Assembly: GCA_017445525.1 (NCBI GenBank)
Contig: JAFSTZ010000161.1
Location: 1-6,191, forward strand
DNA from: Eubacterium sp.
GTDB lineage: Bacteria > Bacillota > Clostridia > Lachnospirales > Lachnospiraceae
Direction of reading: 5' to 3'
Length of the DNA: 6,191 nucleotides
The notes below the pieces were generated by a model. It was given only the letters and a program-made list of their open reading frames with translations, was not told where the DNA came from and made no database searches. Below are positions 1 through 4,534 of the stretch, one piece after another; within the stretch, counting starts at the first letter, position 1; every line of letters begins with the position of its first letter. A program made the translations under genes and the position numbers.

Positions 1-1798
1 CGGAGATATTTTTCTTTATCCCGGCAAACCACGTATCGATCGCAGTTTTATCATACTCGACACCATCCACAAAGATCGAGTTTCTGGTGCCTATACGATC
101 CGTAATTTCCTTGATCGTACTCTCTGCCAGCTTATCTCTGCGTTCAGCGGGTGTTGTGTCAAACTCCAAAGGCATATTTCTCAGATCAAACATATTCGTT
201 TCCGGATCTGATATGATCTTTTGATTCTTTGCACTGATCGCCTTATCGGTCATCAGAACCTTGTCAGCATCTCCGGCAAGCTTCGCCCAGTAGGTGTACG
301 AGGTCATCTCTTTTGTTACATCTGACTGATAGGTGAGATTGCCCTGACCTGCAACGGGCGCAGTTGTAGGCTTTGCAGTAGACGTCGGCTTGGAAGGTGC
401 CTTTCTGTAACCATAATATATATCCAATCCCTTGAGGATCCCACTTGCTACCATGCCAAGTCGGTCATCGGTCAAAAGCGAAACCTGGTTTCCTACCTCA
501 AGGTCGATAGACGGAACCGTACTAAACGATGTCTGAGTCAGATCCATCTCCAGCTCTCCGGTTCCTTTTCTCGTAAGTCCTGCCTCTACAAGGCCGTCCA
601 CACACGCTCTGCCAAGCTTCATATGCTCCTGCCACCAGGTCTTGACAGGCTCCATATTTTTATATCTCTCATCATCCGGGATACTACAGAAAAATACGCC
701 CGCATCTCTGGTTTTGACATTCACGTCGTAGTGGATCGCTATATGACAATCTGCATTGTTGTTGGCAATAAGTGTACGTGCGAGGTTGTCGAGCTGCACA
801 TCATCAGTCTCGCGTATCATCAGCACACCGTATCCGCTCTCCAACAACACAGACTTCGCTTTCATAGCTGCCTTCAGCGTTCCTACAGGCTCCGGTGTTC
901 CGTCTAAAAATGTCATCCCGGCTGAAACCGCTGTCGCCTCTGTGCTGCCGGCACTGGTAGATCCTGAAACTAACTTTGGGCTGCCATCAGGATGACAGGG
1001 CACCTTCACAGCAGTACCGCCTTCAGTTCCGTGTCCGGCATTTAAACAAATTGTTTTCCCTTTTGCATTCTTAGATGTAACCTTATAAAGCGTAGCGATA
1101 CCACTTGTTATCTTCGCCTTGTCACCGTACTCCCATGAAGGATCATAAGCGATCTGAGTCATGGAAATATCCGTTGCTATCGGTACATTTTTAAACAGCT
1201 TTTCCGTTTCGGCTATAACCTGAAATCCGCTTAGCTTTCCCTGTTTTGTCTGGTTGATCTCCAATATGGTATAGTACGGTGCGGGATCCTGAGCTACCTT
1301 TGTTGATCTGCACATGACCCTGTAATTACGTCCAAACTCCATCTGGGTAGCAAGTAACTCGAGGGGCTCAAAGGTTGTGCCGTCAGTAGAGGCGGCTACT
1401 TTCTTTACCAGACCTTTGATCTCATCGGTGATCGTTGTATCTTCCGCCGTCTTCCAGACAAATACATCAACCTTGCAGTTAAGTGTAGTCTTCTTCGCTC
1501 CATTTATCTTGAAAGATGCTTTGATGGTAGCGGAGCCGGCTCCGGTCGCTGAAACCACACCCTTGGAAGATACTTTTGCCACCTTGGTATCAGTTGATCT
1601 CCATGTGACTTTGATTATCCTGTTCCCATTCGGTTTTACTTTTAGTGTCTTTTTCTCTCCCCGTTCAAGCACGCTTTGGCTTATACTGAGCTTTGGTTTC
1701 TTTGCAGCAGCACTTACTGTCTTTTCCTCGTCTACAGGAACCGCCACTGACGTCAACAGCAGCACTACTACCAGCGTTTTTGCAAGCATTCTTTTCAT
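1..1798 (-). CDS. Exported N-acetylmuramoyl-L-alanine amidase with Big2-type Ig domain; C-terminus cut by window edge
   Basis: This gene encodes a probable secreted zinc amidase that cleaves the amide bond between MurNAc and the stem peptide of peptidoglycan. The frame is open from ATG 1798 to base 1 (599 codons, no stop), so the C-terminus is missing. Residues 1-30 look like a signal peptide (KR, hydrophobic VVVLLLTSVAV, then VSAAA). Residues about 35-112 resemble a bacterial Ig-like Big2 domain (VTWRSTDTKVAKVSSKGVVS, then GSATIKA). Residues about 113-247 are unassigned. Residues about 248-462 match Amidase_3: LNAGHG with H256, E287 in STEAT, H356 in AIHYD as likely zinc ligands, and E434 in IDLEVGN as catalytic Glu. 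The 31-residue H256-E287 spacing is longer than usual for the family. A Thr/Pro/Ala linker (about 468-484) leads to an unrecognised region from about 488. AAAGGAG lies 7 bases before ATG, directly after the upstream peptide's stop codon 13 bases away, suggesting translational coupling. The amidase call is firm; the physiological role is inferred. Confidence 0.85.
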   Translation of the reverse strand, partial: MKRMLAKTLVVVLLLTSVAVPVDEEKTVSAAAKKPKLSISQSVLERGEKKTLKVKPNGNRIIKVTWRSTDTKVAKVSSKGVVSATGAGSATIKASFKINGAKKTTLNCKVDVFVWKTAEDTTITDEIKGLVKKVAASTDGTTFEPLELLATQMEFGRNYRVMCRSTKVAQDPAPYYTILEINQTKQGKLSGFQVIAETEKLFKNVPIATDISMTQIAYDPSWEYGDKAKITSGIATLYKVTSKNAKGKTICLNAGHGTEGGTAVKVPCHPDGSPKLVSGSTSAGSTEATAVSAGMTFLDGTPEPVGTLKAAMKAKSVLLESGYGVLMIRETDDVQLDNLARTLIANNNADCHIAIHYDVNVKTRDAGVFFCSIPDDERYKNMEPVKTWWQEHMKLGRACVDGLVEAGLTRKGTGELEMDLTQTSFSTVPSIDLEVGNQVSLLTDDRLGMVASGILKGLDIYYGYRKAPSKPTSTAKPTTAPVAGQGNLTYQSDVTKEMTSYTYWAKLAGDADKVLMTDKAISAKNQKIISDPETNMFDLRNMPLEFDTTPAERRDKLAESTIKEITDRIGTRNSIFVDGVEYDKTAIDTWFAGIKKNIS

Positions 1799-1805
1799 AG
1801 ATTTT

Positions 1806-1812
1806 CTCCTTT
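1806..1812 (-). promoter_or_regulatory. Ribosome binding site of the amidase gene, abutting the peptide gene's stop codon
   Basis: AAAGGAG lies 7 bases before ATG 1798, and its first A is the last base of the TGA stop codon of the upstream peptide gene. Ribosomes finishing the peptide would sit on this site, so coupled translation is likely. Confidence 0.8.
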
Positions 1813-2069
1813 CATTCTCCATACCAAAAACCACATGGACAAAAAGCTCCTATCGGGCCGAGTCTACCGCATGCTCCGCAGTGCTCTATCTTCCCGGGTA
1901 TCTCTACCAGATATACATCCTTGTTTATGACCGCTGCCGAGACCATCTCCATATCATCAAGCCCGATCTCGTCCGATGATTCAAACAGCTGTTTTTTCAA
2001 TCTTGCTTTATGATCGCTTCCCTTGGTAAAATCAACTCCCTTAAGCATCTTCTCCATATCATCAGACAT
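1812..2069 (-). CDS. Small leader-plus-core peptide with CxxC...CPC motif, candidate NHLM-type export substrate
   Basis: This is an 85-residue protein that I do not recognise as a named product. The N-terminal half is charged and looks like a leader: GVDFTKGSDHKARLKKQLFE, then an acidic helix ending DDMEMVSAA. That resembles leaders of double-glycine type but has Ala-Ala in place of Gly-Gly or Gly-Ala. Cutting after A46 would leave a 39-residue core, V47-E85. The core holds all four cysteines (C64, C67, C77, C79) in a Gly-rich context, HCGACGRL then AFCPCGFWYGE. This is close to a zinc-ribbon knuckle pair but has CPCG instead of CPxCG. The ATG at 2069 is chosen because AGGAGG lies 8 bases before it; the frame stays open upstream but runs into a non-coding repeat. 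The gene sits in a cluster with an NHLM/NHLP-type exporter and directly before a secreted amidase, which supports an exported peptide. Alternatives are a small cytoplasmic zinc protein or a regulator of the STAS/phosphatase pair. The gene is likely real; the function is inferred. Confidence 0.75.
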   Translation of the reverse strand: MSDDMEKMLKGVDFTKGSDHKARLKKQLFESSDEIGLDDMEMVSAAVINKDVYLVEIPGKIEHCGACGRLGPIGAFCPCGFWYGE

Positions 2070-2077
2070 AACAGATC

Positions 2078-2083
2078 CCTCCT
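2078..2083 (-). promoter_or_regulatory. Ribosome binding site of the small peptide gene
   Basis: AGGAGG on the minus strand lies 8 bases before ATG 2069. It is the strongest Shine-Dalgarno in the window and fixes the start of the 85-residue peptide over longer in-frame readings. It suggests high translation of the peptide. Confidence 0.85.
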
Positions 2084-2152
2084 TTGTTTTGACCTCACAG
2101 GGTGTTTTGTTTGTTTTCACTTATATATATGCACTGTTCTTTACGATGCGAC
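2079..2152 (-). repeat. Direct repeat copy A: 74-base leader element before the small peptide gene
   Basis: On the minus strand this element runs from GTCGCAT through TATATATAAG and an A/C-rich AAACAAACAAAAC stretch to the Shine-Dalgarno AAAGGAG of the peptide gene. It aligns without gaps to 2463-2536, with 65 of 74 bases identical. It fills most of the 89-base gap between the STAS stop and the peptide start. The distance from the repeat to the ATG differs by two bases between the copies, so the shared sequence is not read in the same frame and is not a protein repeat. Confidence 0.95.
2120..2151 (-). promoter_or_regulatory. Candidate promoter inside leader copy A
   Basis: On the minus strand TATATA (2127-2122) could be a -10 box. 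A weak -35-position match, TCGCAT (2151-2146), lies 18 bases upstream. Transcription from here would give a 5' leader of roughly 45-50 bases for the peptide gene. The -35 match to consensus is poor; the main support is conservation of both blocks in copy B. Confidence 0.3.
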
Positions 2153-2158
2153 TTATTT

Positions 2159-2455
2159 TTATACCTCTACATCAAGTATTTTCAAAAACCCTGTTTCCTT
2201 GAAGATATCCATGACATCCTCATTTGCGTTTCTGATCACCATACTCTCTCTGTCATCCATGATCTTCTGTGCTGATAAGAGTACGCGGAGCCCAGCAGAT
2301 GAGATATACAAGGTGTCCTTCAGGTCAAAGATGAGATCTTCAACTCTTTCAAGTTTACCTAACTCTTCTTCAAGCATTGGCGAAGTAACTACATCGATTT
2401 TTCCTTCAATAGCAACTGTTAGTGTTGTTCCTTCAAATGTTTTTGTTACTGTCAT
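2159..2455 (-). CDS. STAS-domain protein, anti-sigma-factor-antagonist (RsbV/SpoIIAA) type
   Basis: This is a 98-residue single-domain cytoplasmic protein, a normal length for the RsbV/SpoIIAA family. Such proteins switch between phosphorylated and unphosphorylated forms and, when unphosphorylated, bind a partner kinase or anti-sigma factor. The sequence shows the STAS pattern: early strand LTVAIEGKIDVVTSPMLEEE, then LIFDLKDTLYISSAGLRVLL, where the SSAG loop aligns with the DSTG/DSSG phosphorylation loop. S53 is the likely phosphosite by that alignment. The C-terminal VMDIFKETGFLKILDV matches the family's final helix and strand. ATG 2455 is preferred because AGGAG lies 7 bases before it. In-frame codons further upstream (from 2575) would overlap the phosphatase gene and translate a repeat that is not coding. 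The upstream gene encodes a SpoIIE-type phosphatase, its natural partner. No RsbW-like kinase or sigma factor is visible in the window, so the downstream target is unknown. Confidence 0.9.
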   Translation of the reverse strand: MTVTKTFEGTTLTVAIEGKIDVVTSPMLEEELGKLERVEDLIFDLKDTLYISSAGLRVLLSAQKIMDDRESMVIRNANEDVMDIFKETGFLKILDVEV

Positions 2456-2462
2456 TGTTCTT

Positions 2463-2467
2463 CTCCT
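2463..2467 (-). promoter_or_regulatory. Ribosome binding site of the STAS gene
   Basis: AGGAG (within CAAAGGAG) lies 7 bases before ATG 2455. It decides the start at the first residues MTVTKTFEG, which is also where the STAS fold normally begins. Confidence 0.85.
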
Positions 2468-2503
2468 TTGTTTTGACATTTCAGGGTGTTTTGTTTGCTT
2501 TCG

Positions 2504-2535
2504 CTTATATATACGCACTGTTTTTTCCAATGCGA
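2504..2535 (-). promoter_or_regulatory. Candidate promoter inside leader copy B
   Basis: This has the same arrangement as in copy A: TATATA (2511-2506) with TCGCAT (2535-2530) 18 bases upstream. It would start transcription just before the STAS gene, independently of the phosphatase gene. The -35 is weak, and an RNA-level role of the element is an equally possible reading. Confidence 0.3.
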
Positions 2536-2550
2536 CATTTTTTAAAAAAT

Positions 2551-4473
2551 CTATTTCCCTTTGTATCTTAAGCAAAGCGTCGTCGTATCATCAAACTGCG
2601 GTGCATCCTGAACGAATTCTGCGACAGCTTTTCTGACATTGTCATCGATATCCTGTACCGGTGCCTCTCTGTCTGAGTTCAGAGCTTCAAGCATCCTGCT
2701 TCTCCTGAACATCTCTCCTTCCGAGTCGTTCGCCTCAGTGACACCATCAGTATACAGATAGAGGATATCCCCGGGACTTAATATAAATGATCCGGCATCA
2801 AACTTCGCTTTCTTTCTCGCAGCCAACGGTATGCTGTGCTCATCCTCATCGGCTACAAACTCACCTCCCGCATGAGATATGGCCGGATACTCATGACCGG
2901 CATCGACATAGTCCACGTGCCCCGTCGATACTGTCAGGACACCGAGCCATACTGTGACAAATAGTCCCGCATCGTTTTCCTTTATAAGCTCGAGGTTTAC
3001 TTCCCTCGCTGCCTCAGCAACATCCGTTCCGTGTTTCATGACAGAGTGTCTCAGCTCATCCTTTGTCATCACCATAAACATGGCAGCAGGGATACCTTTA
3101 CCCGATACATCCGCCATCACGAGTGCCAGATGATCCTCATCAACAAAGAAGTAGTCATAAAAATCTCCCCCCACTTCCTTCGCCGGGATCATGGATGCAT
3201 ACAACTCAAACTCATCTCTATCCGGAAACGGCGGAAACTCATGAGGGATGAAAGATGACTGTATCTTTGCCGCAAGTGCCAGCTCCTCATCAATCCTTTC
3301 CTCTGCTTCTTTTATAAGTAGTTTCAGTTTGTCGACGGTTGTATTTATATCTGTTGAAAGTGCATCAAACTCATAAGTCCTGCGCACATCGGCTTTTGCC
3401 TCAAGGTCGCCCTGCGTGATAGAATTAAGTGTTTCGTTCACCCTGTGAATATCATTTATTACAAGCTTTTTCTCGAGTAGTAAAATCAGTATAAACAACA
3501 CGAGAAATACTGCAATTTCCGTTGCAAGTGTGTATCTCAGTGTACGGTCCATCGATTCATGAGCTTCGCTTACCGGATAGACCGCTACCACCAAAGTGTT
3601 TTTAATTCCCGATATCGCATAATATGATGGAACTCCGTAAAAATCTGCCCGACCTCTGGTAATCTTTTCTCCTTCTCTTTCCATTTGATAATCAACCTCA
3701 ACCATATCAGAGACCAATTCAGGATGAGGAAAACTCTCTGCATATCTAGCACCCGTGGTACCACCATATATGAGCAGATCATCTCTACCAACGACCAACA
3801 TATACCCCTCTCGACCGATATGTCGATATGTGGCTATTTCCGAGCTTTCTGCATCACAGTTGTTATCATACAACTCTTGGTTGACACCGTAAACGATCAC
3901 TCCGCTCCAATCCTGCATAGACATCCCATAATAATAAAGCTTTCTCTTACCATCGAGAGCCATGCAAAGTTCTTCAGAATCCCCATAACTAATCAGTACA
4001 GAAACCTTTTTAAGACTGTCTTTACGTTTTAAATAATCTTTTAGTACTCGTGCTACTCCCTCATAGTTTTTCTTGTTGCTTGTAAGTACATTTTCTCCGC
4101 ATAATTCTCTTTCTGACGAAGCTGTGATCTTTCCTTCATTATTAATCACGGAATACTCGTCATACTCGTCTGAATGTTCCTCAAAATCCGCATTCAGTAT
4201 TTCAGGATATTTCAGGTTTGCCGTAGCGATTTCGGCTTGATAGTGGCCAACCCGATTCCACAGAAAATCTTCATCAGTTTGTCTATAAACATCATTGATC
4301 AGATCATGTGAATTTTGTTCAAGCAATTTATAAACATCGTTTTGAGTACGCTCATACAAAATCAGATATGTAAATACCATTGACAGTACACATGCCACAC
4401 TCACGGCTAAAACAAGCCACTTTGTAACGACTGATATAATCTTCTTATTTCTTCTGTTCTTTTTCATGATCAC
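2551..4473 (-). CDS. Membrane-anchored SpoIIE/RsbU-type PP2C serine phosphatase with extracytoplasmic sensor and HAMP-like region
   Basis: This 640-residue protein probably dephosphorylates a STAS partner, most likely the one encoded directly downstream. Residues 1-12 are basic; about 13-40 form a membrane helix; about 41-314 are extracytoplasmic and resemble a Cache-like sensor (inferred from position and length, not from a sure motif); about 315-334 form a second helix; about 335-390 resemble HAMP plus a coiled linker (EAEERIDEELALAAKIQSSF). The C-terminal PP2C/SpoIIE domain (about 403-638) has its expected metal-site motifs: GGDFYDYF (D437, D440), MADVSGKGIPAAMFM (D455), YVDAGHEYP, LYLYTDGVTEA (D576) and FDDTTTLCLR (D628, D629), so it should be active. 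The start is probably GTG 4473, since GAGG lies 7 bases before it; an in-frame ATG at 4467 would be 13 bases from GAGG and change only two residues. It follows the exporter gene by 61 bases. The ligand is unknown. Confidence 0.92.
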   Translation of the reverse strand: MIMKKNRRNKKIISVVTKWLVLAVSVACVLSMVFTYLILYERTQNDVYKLLEQNSHDLINDVYRQTDEDFLWNRVGHYQAEIATANLKYPEILNADFEEHSDEYDEYSVINNEGKITASSERELCGENVLTSNKKNYEGVARVLKDYLKRKDSLKKVSVLISYGDSEELCMALDGKRKLYYYGMSMQDWSGVIVYGVNQELYDNNCDAESSEIATYRHIGREGYMLVVGRDDLLIYGGTTGARYAESFPHPELVSDMVEVDYQMEREGEKITRGRADFYGVPSYYAISGIKNTLVVAVYPVSEAHESMDRTLRYTLATEIAVFLVLFILILLLEKKLVINDIHRVNETLNSITQGDLEAKADVRRTYEFDALSTDINTTVDKLKLLIKEAEERIDEELALAAKIQSSFIPHEFPPFPDRDEFELYASMIPAKEVGGDFYDYFFVDEDHLALVMADVSGKGIPAAMFMVMTKDELRHSVMKHGTDVAEAAREVNLELIKENDAGLFVTVWLGVLTVSTGHVDYVDAGHEYPAISHAGGEFVADEDEHSIPLAARKKAKFDAGSFILSPGDILYLYTDGVTEANDSEGEMFRRSRMLEALNSDREAPVQDIDDNVRKAVAEFVQDAPQFDDTTTLCLRYKGK

Positions 4474-4480
4474 AGGTTTC

Positions 4481-4484
4481 CCTC
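4481..4484 (-). promoter_or_regulatory. Ribosome binding site favouring a GTG start for the phosphatase
   Basis: GAGG, within GATGAGGGA, is 7 bases before GTG 4473 but 13 before ATG 4467. It therefore favours the GTG. It is a weaker site than those of the STAS and peptide genes, which fits lower production of the membrane sensor. Confidence 0.5.
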
Positions 4485-4534
4485 ATCAATTTCTCTACAC
4501 TTTTTCAAATGTTTGCTTTTTTTCTCTCCCTCTG

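Larger units (their letters stand above)
2463..2536 (-). repeat. Direct repeat copy B: 74-base leader element before the STAS gene
   Basis: This is the second copy of the element, filling most of the 95-base gap between the phosphatase stop and the STAS start and ending in the STAS gene's AGGAG. It differs from copy A at nine scattered positions. The GTCGCAT, ACAGTGC, TATATATAAG and CACCCTG blocks are unchanged. The copies are spaced 384 bases apart, with the STAS gene between them. Confidence 0.95.

Noticed and set aside
1377..1979. A 200-codon open frame on the plus strand
   Set aside because: It lies antisense across the amidase and peptide genes, has low-complexity Ser/Thr/Phe composition typical of reverse-strand shadows, and has no domain.
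2070..2120. Longer N-terminus for the small peptide (start at 2120)
   Set aside because: The extra codons fall within the duplicated leader and translate the ribosome binding site. The AGGAGG 8 bases before ATG 2069 fits the shorter start.
2079..2536. Two repeat copies as a CRISPR or mobile-element remnant
   Set aside because: There are only two copies, 384 bases apart with a complete gene between them, each ending at a ribosome binding site. No transposase or terminal inverted repeats were seen.
2537..2550. Perfect palindrome ATTTTTTAAAAAAT just after the phosphatase stop codon as a terminator
   Set aside because: The stem is all A/T with no GC core and no following T-run on the minus strand. 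It is likely just AT-rich spacer.
2456..2575. Longer N-terminus for the STAS protein (start at 2575)
   Set aside because: It would overlap the end of the phosphatase gene, translate the non-coding repeat, and add 40 residues that the STAS family does not have.
2010..2636. A 208-codon open frame on the plus strand
   Set aside because: It spans two genes and both repeat copies on the opposite strand and has no recognisable motif. Some of its internal similarity is just the DNA repeat read in translation.
4474..4534. Possible small gene or terminator between the exporter and phosphatase genes
   Set aside because: The 61 bases are purine-rich with no start codon plus binding site of their own and no GC-rich hairpin. 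The only palindrome nearby (GCTTGCAAGC) lies inside the exporter's coding end.
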